A stretch of DNA of 64,000 bases from Pedobacter nototheniae. GTDB taxonomy: Bacteria > Bacteroidota > Bacteroidia > Sphingobacteriales > Sphingobacteriaceae. Under the pieces are notes generated by a model. The model was not told where the DNA came from. It did not search any database and was given only the letters and a program-made list of their open reading frames with translations. Location of the stretch: positions 1-64,000 of the forward strand of contig NZ_RQRS01000021.1 of the NCBI RefSeq assembly GCF_004335085.1, written 5' to 3'. Positions within the stretch are counted from its first letter, which is position 1. Every line of letters starts with the position of its first letter. Below are positions 26,987 to 36,216 of the stretch, in pieces. The position numbers and the translations under genes are program-made.

Positions 26987-27793
26987 ATGCCTAACAATCC
27001 AATTCCAGCCATTGCCAGTAATCCTGCTGATGCATTTTTACGTTTGCTTACCGTATTAGATACCTTGCGTACACAGTGTCCTTGGGATAAAAAGCAAACG
27101 ATGGAAACGCTTCGTCACCTTACTATAGAGGAAACTTACGAACTATCTGACGCTATTTTGGAGGGCGATATTGATGAAATCAAGAAGGAATTAGGCGATG
27201 TAATGATGCATTTGGTTTTTTATTCGAGAATAGCATCAGAGAACAACGACTTTAATATTACCGATGTATTAAATGGTGTATGTGATAAATTGGTAAATCG
27301 CCATCCACATATATATGGAGATGTAGAGGTACAGAATGAGGAAGATGTTAAACGCAACTGGGAGCAGATTAAATTAAAAGAAGGCAATAAATCTGTTTTG
27401 GCAGGTGTACCAGCATCCTTGCCTGCATTGGTTAAGGCATCAAGAATACAAGAAAAAGCTCGAGGTGTTGGTTTCGACTGGGAAGATAAAACTCAGGTTT
27501 GGGAAAAGGTTGAAGAAGAATTGCAAGAATTTAAGACCGAATTTAATGTAGCCGATGGTACTGCAATTGATATAGAAAAGGCTGAGGCCGAGTTTGGCGA
27601 TGTACTTTTTTCCTTAATAAATTATGCACGTTTTATTAACATCAACCCTGAAAATGCACTCGAAAAAACCAATAAAAAATTTATTAAGCGCTTTCAGTAT
27701 TTAGAAAATAAAGCCAAAGAGAATGGAAAAGCTTTAGCGGATATGACTTTGGCCGAAATGGATATTTATTGGAATGAGGCGAAGAAATTATAA
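26987..27793 (+). CDS. mazG: Nucleoside triphosphate pyrophosphohydrolase MazG
   Basis: The 268-residue protein has two MazG domains. The first has CPWDKKQTMETLRHLTIEETYELSDAI and EIKKELGDVMMHLVF (ExxE...ExxD metal site). The second has GFDWEDKTQVWEKVEEELQEF and EAEFGDVLFSLINYAR. It hydrolyses NTPs to NMP and pyrophosphate, thought to clean non-canonical nucleotides and, in E. coli, to influence ppGpp. It is followed at once by truA. Confidence 0.94.
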   Translation: MPNNPIPAIASNPADAFLRLLTVLDTLRTQCPWDKKQTMETLRHLTIEETYELSDAILEGDIDEIKKELGDVMMHLVFYSRIASENNDFNITDVLNGVCDKLVNRHPHIYGDVEVQNEEDVKRNWEQIKLKEGNKSVLAGVPASLPALVKASRIQEKARGVGFDWEDKTQVWEKVEEELQEFKTEFNVADGTAIDIEKAEAEFGDVLFSLINYARFININPENALEKTNKKFIKRFQYLENKAKENGKALADMTLAEMDIYWNEAKKL

Positions 27794-28594
27794 ATGAGGT
27801 ATTTTTTTCATATTGCCTACCAAGGGCAACATTACAACGGCTGGCAAAAGCAACCTGGGATTTTAAGTGTACAGGATGTTTTAGAAAAAGCCCTTCAACA
27901 GATTTTTAAAAGTATTATTCCAATTATTGGCTGTGGCAGAACAGATGCACATGTACATGCAAGTCAATTCTTTTTCCATGCAGATATTGAACAGCATTTT
28001 GATTTTGATCTCCTTTACCGATTAAATAAAGCACTACCTCAAAACATTGCCATTTTTAATATAATTAAAATGGAAGGATTACCACACGCCCGTTTTGATG
28101 CTGTACAAAGGCAATATGATTATTTTATCCATACCTATAAAGATCCTTTTTTAAGCAACCAGAGTTCCTTTTATTTAGAAGAAAATTTAGATTTAAAACA
28201 AATGAAGGCAGCCGTAAATTTGTTGCCTCAATATAAAGATTACCGTGCCTTTTGTACCCAGCCCAATAAGTATGAGCATACAATTTGTAATGTTATGGAG
28301 GCCGATTTATTTGTTAATACTAAAGGAGATAGAATTCGTTTTCACATTGCAAGCAATCGTTTTTTAAGTAAAATGATTCGCATTTTAATGGGTAAAATTT
28401 TGAAGGTTGGCAAAGGCAATTTAAGTGTTGATGAGTTTGAAAGTTTGCTTATCTCTTTACAAACACCAAAACTTTTAGAACCTGCCCACCCAACGGGCTT
28501 ATACTTATCTAAAGTTACCTACCCATATTTAAACCTTGCCCCCAGAACAGAATTTTTAACTGCAATGCAAGGCATTGAATGGCTTTCTGTTTAA
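27794..28594 (+). CDS. truA: tRNA pseudouridine(38-40) synthase TruA
   Basis: This 266-residue protein has the TruA signature GCGRTDAHVHASQF with the catalytic Asp. RFDAVQRQYDYFI and the C-terminal FLSKMIRILMGKILKVGKG also belong to the family. It modifies U38-U40 in the anticodon arm of many tRNAs. The ATG immediately follows the mazG stop, so the pair forms an operon. Confidence 0.95.
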   Translation: MRYFFHIAYQGQHYNGWQKQPGILSVQDVLEKALQQIFKSIIPIIGCGRTDAHVHASQFFFHADIEQHFDFDLLYRLNKALPQNIAIFNIIKMEGLPHARFDAVQRQYDYFIHTYKDPFLSNQSSFYLEENLDLKQMKAAVNLLPQYKDYRAFCTQPNKYEHTICNVMEADLFVNTKGDRIRFHIASNRFLSKMIRILMGKILKVGKGNLSVDEFESLLISLQTPKLLEPAHPTGLYLSKVTYPYLNLAPRTEFLTAMQGIEWLSV

Positions 28595-28682
28595 TTTTTT
28601 AATAATGCTGTAGCGTTTCATGCCTTTTCATCGTTTTTAAGATTGTAGTGGTTAATCAAAAACTAACCCTACCGCACACAGC

Positions 28683-29123
28683 ATGAAAACAAAATTATAC
28701 TTACCATTAATTACGTTGTGCATTTTATTGGGTTGTAAAAAGGATAAAACAGTTAAACAACCTTTTATTACAGGCAAATACGTAGGTACTTTTAATTATA
28801 CTGTAGCAGGTAAAACCGAAGTTGCACCAGCTCAGGTAATATTTGGTCCTACTAATTATACTTCTATTGGGCAGCCTAATAAAAAACCTGCAGGAGGCTC
28901 AGGCACCTATACTTTTAATACCGATTCTTTTTTATTTACAGATACACACCCCTGGACAGCTGATTTTGATTGGGGATTGATTTTAAAGGGCAATTTCGAT
29001 TATGAGGTAAAAGGAGATAGCTTAATTTTAACAAGATGGGTACAAACCAATGCTGGAGGAATAAATTTTATTTTAACAGATTATAAGTACCGTTTAAAAA
29101 GAGTTAGCAATACTGAGTATTAA
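28683..29123 (+). CDS. Hypothetical lipoprotein
   Basis: The 146-residue protein has a lipoprotein signal (LCILLGCKKDK, lipid Cys at about 18) and a beta-rich body with TGKYVGTFNYT and GTYTFNTDSFLFTD. A lipocalin-like or small beta-barrel lipoprotein is possible. The +2 residues KKDK fit an outer-membrane lipoprotein that may be surface-exposed in Bacteroidetes. I do not recognise the family. It is a single-gene unit. Confidence 0.7.
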   Translation: MKTKLYLPLITLCILLGCKKDKTVKQPFITGKYVGTFNYTVAGKTEVAPAQVIFGPTNYTSIGQPNKKPAGGSGTYTFNTDSFLFTDTHPWTADFDWGLILKGNFDYEVKGDSLILTRWVQTNAGGINFILTDYKYRLKRVSNTEY

Positions 29124-29166
29124 CCACATTATAAATAATATCGGTTAATTTCTTTTGCTTAAAAAG

Positions 29167-29254
29167 ACGAACCGGGGTGACAGTAAGTTTGGAATTTGTA
29201 AGGTGATTATTATTCTTTCCTTTTTATTGTGATACGCCCCGGTTCGTTTTTTTT
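29167..29254. terminator. Long-loop inverted repeat / terminator between convergent genes
   Basis: A perfect 11-bp GC-rich stem (ACGAACCGGGG at 29167-29177 with CCCCGGTTCGT at 29237-29247) is separated by a 59-nt loop and followed by a run of eight T. Upstream AAAAA pairs with the T run and lengthens the stem. It lies between the lipoprotein and the LolC/E-like gene, which converge. It should stop transcription. The unusually long loop could mean an embedded small RNA or a miniature inverted-repeat element. Confidence 0.7.
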
Positions 29255-29297
29255 ATTCAAACTCCACCAAAAAGCGTTTAACAAGTTGCAGCTTAAT

Positions 29298-30542
29298 TTA
29301 TTTAAACCTAATGGCTTTTAAGGGTGATACTTTACTAATTAATAATGAGGGGATAATAAGTACAGTTAAACACACTACAATTGTAACCACATTTAATAAA
29401 AGTATATCCATAAAATGAAACTCTATTGGTGCATAAGCTAAGAAATAAGAAGCTTGGTTGAGTTTAAAAATGTGTGTAGCTTGCTGTAAAAAGCCTAAAC
29501 CTAAGCCAAGTATATTACCCAATACTAAGCCAATACCAATTAGATACGCAGCATTGTACAAGAATATTTTCATGATACTGAAATTATTAGCTCCAAACGC
29601 TTTTAACATACCAATCATATTGGTGCGCTCTAAAATCATAATTAATAAGGCAGTAACCATATTAATTACCCCAACAATAAGCATTAAAATAAGTAAAACT
29701 CTGGTATTTACATCTAAAAGGCCTAGCCAAATAAATATATTAGGGAAATTTTCTGTTATAGAAAAAGATCTAAGTGTAGTTGGTAAACTATCATAAATAC
29801 GATCAGCAACTGGCTTTAACTCATTAAAATTTTTAATCTTAATTTCAATCCCCCCTATTTCATTAGATTTCCAGTTGTTTAAACGCTTAACAATATTTAA
29901 ATCGCCTAATACAAAGCCCTTATCTATATCTTCTACCCCAATATCATAAATACCAACAATTTTAAACTTGCGTGGCCTTAATTGGTTTTGAACAAAATAC
30001 ATAATAAAATCATCGCCTGTTTTAAGCTTTAGGCGGTTTGCCGTATAGTTAGAAATCAGTAACTGCTGCATGGCCTTAGCACTATCGGCAAAATTAATTA
30101 TTGTACCACTAATCAGGTGTTTTTTAATATAATCCCAATTATAGCTTTTATTTACACCTTTAAAATTAATTCCTTCTATTTCGCTATTGGCTGATAAAAT
30201 TGCCGGTTTGGTGGCAAAAGGATAGTAATAATTAATTGCAGGGTTTTTATCAAGCCTTCTTTTGGTTGCAGCATCTAAAACAAATGGCGAATGCTCAAAA
30301 GAATTATTTAAATCATAACGTGTAATTTGTACATCGCCGAGGTAGCCACGTACTTTATCCTGAATTTCAGTTTTAAAGCCTTTAATAATCGCAATAGAAA
30401 GAATCATCACAGCTAAACTCAGCATTACACCTGTTATCGCTATGCGAACAATTAGCTTAGAAAAAGTCCGCTCTGATTTAATGGCTATTCGCCCGGCTAT
30501 AAAATATTCGAAATTCAATTTGATAAATTTGTAACTTAGCAA
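29298..30542 (-). CDS. LolC/LolE-like ABC transporter permease (FtsX/MacB family)
   Basis: The 414-residue protein has one N-terminal membrane helix, a large periplasmic domain and three C-terminal helices. RTFSKLIVRIAITGVMLSLAVMI is at the start and the FtsX-type LLILMLIVGVINMVTALLIMILERTNMIGMLKAFG is near residue 280. In Gram-negatives LolC/E releases lipoproteins from the inner membrane for transport to the outer membrane. No ATPase gene is adjacent. The start is uncertain: TTG at 30542 or TTG at 30518 (before NFEYFIAGRIA); no ATG is available. Confidence 0.85.
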   Translation of the reverse strand: MLSYKFIKLNFEYFIAGRIAIKSERTFSKLIVRIAITGVMLSLAVMILSIAIIKGFKTEIQDKVRGYLGDVQITRYDLNNSFEHSPFVLDAATKRRLDKNPAINYYYPFATKPAILSANSEIEGINFKGVNKSYNWDYIKKHLISGTIINFADSAKAMQQLLISNYTANRLKLKTGDDFIMYFVQNQLRPRKFKIVGIYDIGVEDIDKGFVLGDLNIVKRLNNWKSNEIGGIEIKIKNFNELKPVADRIYDSLPTTLRSFSITENFPNIFIWLGLLDVNTRVLLILMLIVGVINMVTALLIMILERTNMIGMLKAFGANNFSIMKIFLYNAAYLIGIGLVLGNILGLGLGFLQQATHIFKLNQASYFLAYAPIEFHFMDILLLNVVTIVVCLTVLIIPSLLISKVSPLKAIRFK

Positions 30543-30671
30543 AAATGCTCAATTCCTTTTAAATAAAGGCATTTATTTAGAAAAAGCATAAGTTAAACAA
30601 CAAAATTATTCTATCGTTTGGTGCCTCGGCACTTAAATTATTAAATGAACAATTTTCTGAACCAAATTAAT

Positions 30672-31937
30672 ATGAGAACTTACATCAGCATTGCACTATC
30701 AAGCTTTATTTGCATTTCTGCCTGCGGACAGCCTAAACCTTTGGGCGAAGATTTAAATCCAAGAAAAAGCACCGCTTTAATAGATCGGGATAGAAACAGT
30801 GCAAAAGCAGGATCAATACAAACAGGTGCTGAACAAACAGAAAAATACTTACCACTTTTAAAAGGTAAACGTGTGGGCATGGTAGTTAACCCAACATCCG
30901 TAATTGGTAACCAAACCGTTGTGGATAGTTTACTTAAAAGGGGGGTTAAAATTGAGAAGATTTTTGGTCCTGAGCATGGTTTTAGAGGAAATGCCAGTGC
31001 AGGTATTAGCGTTGATGACGCCGTTGATGCCAAAACTGGTATTAAAGCAATTTCTTTGTATGGCAAACACAGTACGCCAACAGCAGCAGATTTAGCTGAT
31101 ATAGACATTATGGTATTTGATATACAAGATGTTGGCGTTCGGTTTTATACCTATATTAATACACTGCAACATGTTATGGAAGCTTGCGCAGTAAATAATA
31201 AAGAGGTTTTAATTTTGGATAGACCAAACCCGAATGGTTATTTAATTGATGGCCCTATTTTAGATCCTAAATTTAAATCGGGTATAGGCATTCAGCCTAT
31301 TCCAATAGCACATGGTTTAACGGTTGGAGAATATGCACAAATGCTAAATGGAGAGGGCTGGCTAAAGGATAAGGTTAAGTGTAAGATCAATATTATTAAG
31401 GTTGCAAATTATAATCACGATATGGAGTATACTTTACCTGTTAAACCATCGCCAAATTTAAATACGCAACAAGCAATAATGCTTTATCCTACTACTTGTT
31501 TATTTGAGGGTACTTATTTAAATCATGGTCGTGGTACTATGTTTCCTTTCACCATTGTTGGCGCACCAGCTTTAAAAGGCAAGTACAGTTTCAGTTTTAC
31601 CCCTAAAAGCATTAAGGGTATGGCAGAAACTCCATTATTTCAGGATCAGGTTTGTTATGGCTTAGATTTAAGGACGGTAGATATTGAAAAGGTTAGAAAG
31701 AGCAAAACGATACAATTGCAATGGATTATTGAGCTTTATAAAAACTCACCAAATAAAGCAGATTTCTTTAACTCCAAACTGAGCAAGGAAATGGGTACGA
31801 TAGAGCGCTTGGTAGGTGTTGCTGATTTTAGACAACAGATTATCGATGGCAAATCTGAAAAGGAAATAAGAGCAAGCTGGGAACAAGGTTTAAGCGCATA
31901 TAAAACAATGCGTAAGAAATATTTGTTGTATAACTAG
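30672..31937 (+). CDS. namZ: Exo-beta-N-acetylmuramidase NamZ-like (DUF1343) lipoprotein
   Basis: I place the start at 30672, not at the upstream in-frame ATG at 30645, because it opens with a clean lipoprotein signal (MRTYISIALSSFICISAC, lipid Cys at 18). The protein then has 421 residues. DUF1343 motifs are GKRVGMVVNPTSV, IFGPEHGFRGNASAG, VFDIQDVGVRFYTYI and LDRPNPNG. Characterised NamZ releases terminal MurNAc from peptidoglycan chains, so a role in wall-sugar turnover is expected. A GTGCCTCGGCAC palindrome is at 30621-30632 upstream. Confidence 0.9.
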   Translation: MRTYISIALSSFICISACGQPKPLGEDLNPRKSTALIDRDRNSAKAGSIQTGAEQTEKYLPLLKGKRVGMVVNPTSVIGNQTVVDSLLKRGVKIEKIFGPEHGFRGNASAGISVDDAVDAKTGIKAISLYGKHSTPTAADLADIDIMVFDIQDVGVRFYTYINTLQHVMEACAVNNKEVLILDRPNPNGYLIDGPILDPKFKSGIGIQPIPIAHGLTVGEYAQMLNGEGWLKDKVKCKINIIKVANYNHDMEYTLPVKPSPNLNTQQAIMLYPTTCLFEGTYLNHGRGTMFPFTIVGAPALKGKYSFSFTPKSIKGMAETPLFQDQVCYGLDLRTVDIEKVRKSKTIQLQWIIELYKNSPNKADFFNSKLSKEMGTIERLVGVADFRQQIIDGKSEKEIRASWEQGLSAYKTMRKKYLLYN

Positions 31938-31952
31938 TGTAGAATTATAAAG

Positions 31953-32006
31953 TGCGTAAATGGCTTACAGCGATAACACACCTTTACTGGTTCTGCCATT
32001 TACGCA
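31953..32006. repeat. 12-bp inverted repeat with 30-nt loop
   Basis: TGCGTAAATGGC (31953-31964) pairs perfectly with GCCATTTACGCA (31995-32006). It lies between the namZ stop and the small charged gene at 32021. No T run follows on the plus strand, so a simple terminator is not well supported. It may be a processing or attenuation hairpin in the leader of the small gene. Confidence 0.6.
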
Positions 32007-32020
32007 TAAATTAATTAGAC

Positions 32021-32233
32021 ATGAGCGGACCAAAAGAAAAAAGCAAAAAACCCGGAAGCAACTACGAACAGGAAGTGCCGAAAGGGCGTGAGCCTGTTGA
32101 CCATAAAACGGTTAAAAACGAGCGAGAAAAAAAGCATAATATAAAAGAGGATGATGATACGAACCTTGCTAAAGAACGTGAGGAGAGCGAACAACCTGTG
32201 CATCCTATTAAAAAAGCACCAAAAAAGCAGTAA
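32021..32233 (+). CDS. Small highly charged, probably disordered protein
   Basis: The 70-residue protein is rich in Lys and Glu (MSGPKEKSKKPGSN start, IKKAPKKQ end) with no hydrophobic core or Cys. Low-complexity charged proteins of this size recur in Bacteroidetes without assigned function. The reverse-strand ORF over the same DNA looks like an artefact of the Lys/Glu codons. A 12-bp inverted repeat lies just upstream. Coding is plausible but not proven. Confidence 0.5.
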   Translation: MSGPKEKSKKPGSNYEQEVPKGREPVDHKTVKNEREKKHNIKEDDDTNLAKEREESEQPVHPIKKAPKKQ

Positions 32234-32260
32234 AGCCTTTTTGTTGTTGGTATTTCAGAA

Positions 32261-34114
32261 TTAGCAATTAACTTTTAAAGCGAAATAAAAGGTAGAGCCT
32301 TTACCTTCGGTACTTTCTACCCAAATGCGACCGCCTTCACTTTTAATAATTTCTGATGAGATATAAAGACCTAAGCCTAAACCTGGGTAGGTATGTAAAA
32401 GGTGGCCACCAACTCTATAAAACTGATCGAAAACCAGGTGGAGCATATTTGGAGAAATACCAATACCATAATCTTGAACGCTCAAAATTACTTCATTGTT
32501 TTCTTGGTAACTTTTAACATCAATATGCTGCGAATCTGTAGAATACTTAATGGCATTTGATAGGAAATTGGTAATTACCTGCCCTATCCTTTCTCTATCA
32601 GAGTATAATAGTACATTACTTTGTAAATCGGTATTAATATGATGCTTGCTTGTAGTGTGCTGAATTTCTTCTACTACTTCTGCTACAGCCAAATCAAAAT
32701 CAAATTTGGCAGGATTAAATACCATTTTACCAGATTGAATTTTGGTTACATCAAGCAAATCTGCAATTAAACCAGTTAACCTGTTTAACTGTAGATCCAT
32801 TTTTTTAACCATGTTGGCTTTCTTTTCATCACCTTCACTTCTAATCAGCTTTTCTAAAACCTGTGTATAAGCTTTAATACTGGTTACTGGTGTTTTTAAT
32901 TCGTGACTGGCAACGCCTAAAAACTCATCTTTTTGTTTTTGCAGTTGCACAAGCTTAGTTACATCGGTAGCGCCATGTACAATGGCATAGGTTTCTCCGT
33001 TTACGTTTTTTAAGGGTTTATAGGTAAAGTTATACCACCCTTTTTTAGGCTCTCCATTTATAATGAGCATGGCTTCCTGCTGGTCGCTGTGGTAAGGGAT
33101 TCCGGTGCGGTAAACTTCTTGCAAAATTGGAATAAAGGGCTGTCCTGCAAGTTCAGGAATTGCCTCAATCATAGGTTTACCAATAACACTTACATCTTTA
33201 TCCCACATTTTAAGCATCTCAGCATTTGCCAGTCTAATTACAATATCCTCGGTTTCGTATAAAGCCATAGGCATTGGATTTTCTAGTAACAGGTTTTTAA
33301 AGCGCTCTTCGCTTTCAGCAATTTTATCTCTTATTTTTACTTGATTAGTTACTTCATTTGCCACCACCATGATACCATTGATGTGGTTATCCTCATCCCG
33401 TATTGGATCGTAAACAAAATTAAAGTAGCAATGTTGTAATACCCCATCACGCTTTATTACGGCCAATGTTTCGTTTCCATAATGAGAAATTCCTTCGGTA
33501 TAAACTTTCTTTAATAACTCTAAAAATGGTTGCCCAATTAGTTCTGGCAACCCTTCCATAAGCTTTAAACCGATAACTTCTTTTGGTTTACCCCATAAAG
33601 TAAGTAAATCCTTATTGGCTTCTTCAATAATAAAATCTTCGCCTCTTAAAATGCCAATGGCTACGGGTGCATTACGAATTATTCTTCTAAAAAGAACTTC
33701 ATTTCTTTTAATCTTTAGCCTGGCGTTAACCAACTCGGTTACATCTGTTGCATTATTTAAAATAGCACAAACGTTACCATTAGCGTCTCTTAAAGGTTTA
33801 TAGATAAAATCGTAATAAAATGTTTTTAAAATGCCGTCATTAATCAGCTGCACTTTATCTTCTTTGGCTTCATAAGCAATACCAGAAGTATAAACTTGCG
33901 TTAAAATATCCATAAAGGGCTGGCCCTCCAACTCAGGTAGTGCTTTGGCAAGCTCCATTCCTATTACTGATGCATCTCTTTGCCAAGCTTTTAAAATAGC
34001 TTTATTCGCCACCTTTATCACCATATTTTCTCCGGTATAAAGGGCAATAGGCATAGCCGATTCCTCTATTAAAAGAGTAAATAAATCTGAATCATTGTTA
34101 AGGTCAAGCTGCAT
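32261..34114 (-). CDS. Cytoplasmic sensor histidine kinase with three PAS domains
   Basis: The 617-residue protein has three consecutive PAS domains (about 8-125, 135-260, 268-385). Each contains a repeated ALPELxGQPFxxxLxxVYxxGIxY pattern. HisKA follows with the phospho-His in ASHELKTPVTS (His404), then HATPase_c with NFLSNAIKY, VQDYGIGIS and GLGLGLYISSEII. No membrane segment is present, so it senses an intracellular cue. No response regulator is adjacent, so it is an orphan kinase. The three PAS domains resemble each other and probably arose by duplication. Confidence 0.93.
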   Translation of the reverse strand: MQLDLNNDSDLFTLLIEESAMPIALYTGENMVIKVANKAILKAWQRDASVIGMELAKALPELEGQPFMDILTQVYTSGIAYEAKEDKVQLINDGILKTFYYDFIYKPLRDANGNVCAILNNATDVTELVNARLKIKRNEVLFRRIIRNAPVAIGILRGEDFIIEEANKDLLTLWGKPKEVIGLKLMEGLPELIGQPFLELLKKVYTEGISHYGNETLAVIKRDGVLQHCYFNFVYDPIRDEDNHINGIMVVANEVTNQVKIRDKIAESEERFKNLLLENPMPMALYETEDIVIRLANAEMLKMWDKDVSVIGKPMIEAIPELAGQPFIPILQEVYRTGIPYHSDQQEAMLIINGEPKKGWYNFTYKPLKNVNGETYAIVHGATDVTKLVQLQKQKDEFLGVASHELKTPVTSIKAYTQVLEKLIRSEGDEKKANMVKKMDLQLNRLTGLIADLLDVTKIQSGKMVFNPAKFDFDLAVAEVVEEIQHTTSKHHINTDLQSNVLLYSDRERIGQVITNFLSNAIKYSTDSQHIDVKSYQENNEVILSVQDYGIGISPNMLHLVFDQFYRVGGHLLHTYPGLGLGLYISSEIIKSEGGRIWVESTEGKGSTFYFALKVNC

Positions 34115-34146
34115 AAAAGAGTTCGAGATCGCAAATATAATTTCTT

Positions 34147-35184
34147 TTATTTACTAGTTGATTTTAAAAAAGACAATAACACTTTTTCATCGTGTTCTAA
34201 ACCTGTTTTACTTATCGTTTTGCCTTTACTCATTTTATTCATATACTTTTTAAGCTCATTGTTTTCAAAGGCTGTAAGCAAAATTGGGTATACATAAGAA
34301 CTTTTGCAAACGGCACGGGTGTTGCCAAGTTTTTTGGCTACACAATCCAAAACATTAATCATTACTTTTTTTGAGTTAATGGTTTCATCTACACTGCAAT
34401 TTGCAAATTGCCTTAAAGCTTCCAACGTACCACCCCAGGTTCTAAAATCTTTAGCGGTAAAATCATCACCAGTAATTTCTTTAATGTAGTTATTTATCTT
34501 TCCAGAATCAACACTTTTATGCTCTTTTCCATTAGAATAAAATTGGAATAGTTCCTGTCCGGGTATATCGCGGCATTTTTTTACCAGTTTGGCTAAATTT
34601 CTATCATTAAGTTCTACCTTTTGTAGTACACCCTTTTTGCCAACAAAATCCATGCTAATTTTACTACCATTTATTTTAACGTGCTTATCTCTAAGGGTTG
34701 TTAATCCAAAAGATCCATAAAGCTGTTTATAACTTTCGTTGCCCACTCTGATAAGGGTTTTTTGAAGCACATCAACACAAATTGCCAACACCTTTCGTTC
34801 ATCAAAATCTTTACGCCTTAAATCTTTTGCTAAACGCTTTCGCGCTTCTGGCAAGGCCCTACCAAACTCATACAAACGGTAATATTTATGATCAGATCTT
34901 CTGCTCGTCCATTTTTGATGGTACTTATATTGTTTCCTTCCTGCGGCATCAATCCCAGTTACCTGTAAATAAGCATTTGGCTTATTGGCAATCCATACAT
35001 TTTGCCATGCAGGCGGAATTACAAGTGCCTTTATTCTGCCTAGATGCTTTTCATCGGTAATTTTATGACCATCTTTATCTTCATAAAAAAACTTCCCTGG
35101 TTTGCCTTTACGATAAATTCCTGGCATGGAATCAGTAACATAAACCAATCCACTCGCCTTAACAACATCTTTACCTTGTACCAT
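34147..35184 (-). CDS. DNA topoisomerase IB (poxvirus-like bacterial type)
   Basis: The 345-residue protein has RIKALVIPPAWQNVWI, GIDAAGRKQYKYH and FRTWGGTLEAL. A catalytic Tyr lies in SSYVYP (about 296-298), with Arg and Lys of the active-site pentad in the usual order. It relaxes supercoils of both signs through a 3'-phosphotyrosine. It is a non-essential accessory in many bacteria. It is transcribed with, or near, the histidine kinase downstream (32-bp gap). Confidence 0.92.
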   Translation of the reverse strand: MVQGKDVVKASGLVYVTDSMPGIYRKGKPGKFFYEDKDGHKITDEKHLGRIKALVIPPAWQNVWIANKPNAYLQVTGIDAAGRKQYKYHQKWTSRRSDHKYYRLYEFGRALPEARKRLAKDLRRKDFDERKVLAICVDVLQKTLIRVGNESYKQLYGSFGLTTLRDKHVKINGSKISMDFVGKKGVLQKVELNDRNLAKLVKKCRDIPGQELFQFYSNGKEHKSVDSGKINNYIKEITGDDFTAKDFRTWGGTLEALRQFANCSVDETINSKKVMINVLDCVAKKLGNTRAVCKSSYVYPILLTAFENNELKKYMNKMSKGKTISKTGLEHDEKVLLSFLKSTSK

Positions 35185-35284
35185 TTTAACCTATAAGTAT
35201 GATTTATTTTTTAGTTATTTTGCAAAACTTAATGATGATACACACGTTAAGTTTTATAAATAGTTAGAAACACAACATATTCTG

Positions 35285-36193
35285 ATGAAAATAGTTTTTA
35301 TGGGTACGCCCGACTTTGCCGTTGCTTCTTTAGATGCGCTCGTACAAGCCAATTTTAATGTGGTTGCTGTGGTTACAGCACCTGATAAACCTGCTGGCCG
35401 TGGACAAAAATTAAATGAAAGTGCTGTTAAAAAGTATGCAGTTGAAAAGGGAATTCCGGTATTGCAACCCGAAAAACTTAAAAACCCTGAATTTTTAACA
35501 GAGCTTAAAAGTTTTAATGCCGATTTACAAATTGTTGTGGCTTTTAGAATGTTGCCTGAGGTTGTTTGGAATATGCCACCAAAGGGAACCGTAAATTTAC
35601 ACGGATCATTATTACCACAATACCGCGGTGCTGCCCCAATAAACCATGTAATTATTAATGGCGAAAAGGAAAGTGGTGTAACTACGTTCTTTTTAAAACA
35701 CGAAATTGATACTGGAGATGTAATTATGAGCGATAGCATTGCGATTGCCGATGACGAAACTGCTGGAGAGCTGCATGATAAATTAATGATTGTTGGCGCC
35801 AAATTATTAGTTAAAACGGTTAAAGCAATCGAAGAAAATAACTTTACAGAACAACCGCAACCACAAAGTATAGATTTAAAGCATGCACCGAAAATTTTTA
35901 AGGACGATTGTAAAATAGATTGGAACAATAATGTACAATCTGTTTACAACTTAATAAGAGGATTAAGTCCTTACCCTACTGCTTTTACTTTACTTAATGA
36001 TAAAACCTTAAAAATTTTTAAAGCTGAACTTGAGGATAAAGAACCTGGAATTTCTGCTGGAAGCTTTTTAACGGATGGTAAAACTTACTTGAAATTTGCA
36101 ACCAAAAATGGTTTCATAAAACTTATAGATATACAATACGAGGGCAAAAAAAGAATGCTTATAGAAGATTTTTTGAGAGGAATGAGATTATAA
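35285..36193 (+). CDS. fmt: Methionyl-tRNA formyltransferase
   Basis: This 302-residue enzyme has MKIVFMGTPDFAVASLDALV at the start and NLHGSLLPQYRGAAPINHVIINGEKESGVTTF with the catalytic Asn and His. HEIDTGDVI carries the catalytic Asp, and the C-terminal OB-like domain is complete. It formylates Met-tRNA for initiation. The def gene usually paired with it in other phyla is not adjacent. Confidence 0.96.
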   Translation: MKIVFMGTPDFAVASLDALVQANFNVVAVVTAPDKPAGRGQKLNESAVKKYAVEKGIPVLQPEKLKNPEFLTELKSFNADLQIVVAFRMLPEVVWNMPPKGTVNLHGSLLPQYRGAAPINHVIINGEKESGVTTFFLKHEIDTGDVIMSDSIAIADDETAGELHDKLMIVGAKLLVKTVKAIEENNFTEQPQPQSIDLKHAPKIFKDDCKIDWNNNVQSVYNLIRGLSPYPTAFTLLNDKTLKIFKAELEDKEPGISAGSFLTDGKTYLKFATKNGFIKLIDIQYEGKKRMLIEDFLRGMRL

Positions 36194-36216
36194 TCAATCA
36201 CGCTAAATAAATACCT

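Noticed and set aside
32015..32203. Hydrophobic 62-codon minus-strand ORF
   Set aside because: Exact antisense of the Lys/Glu-rich ORF; Phe/Leu richness is a reflection of AAA/GAA codons.
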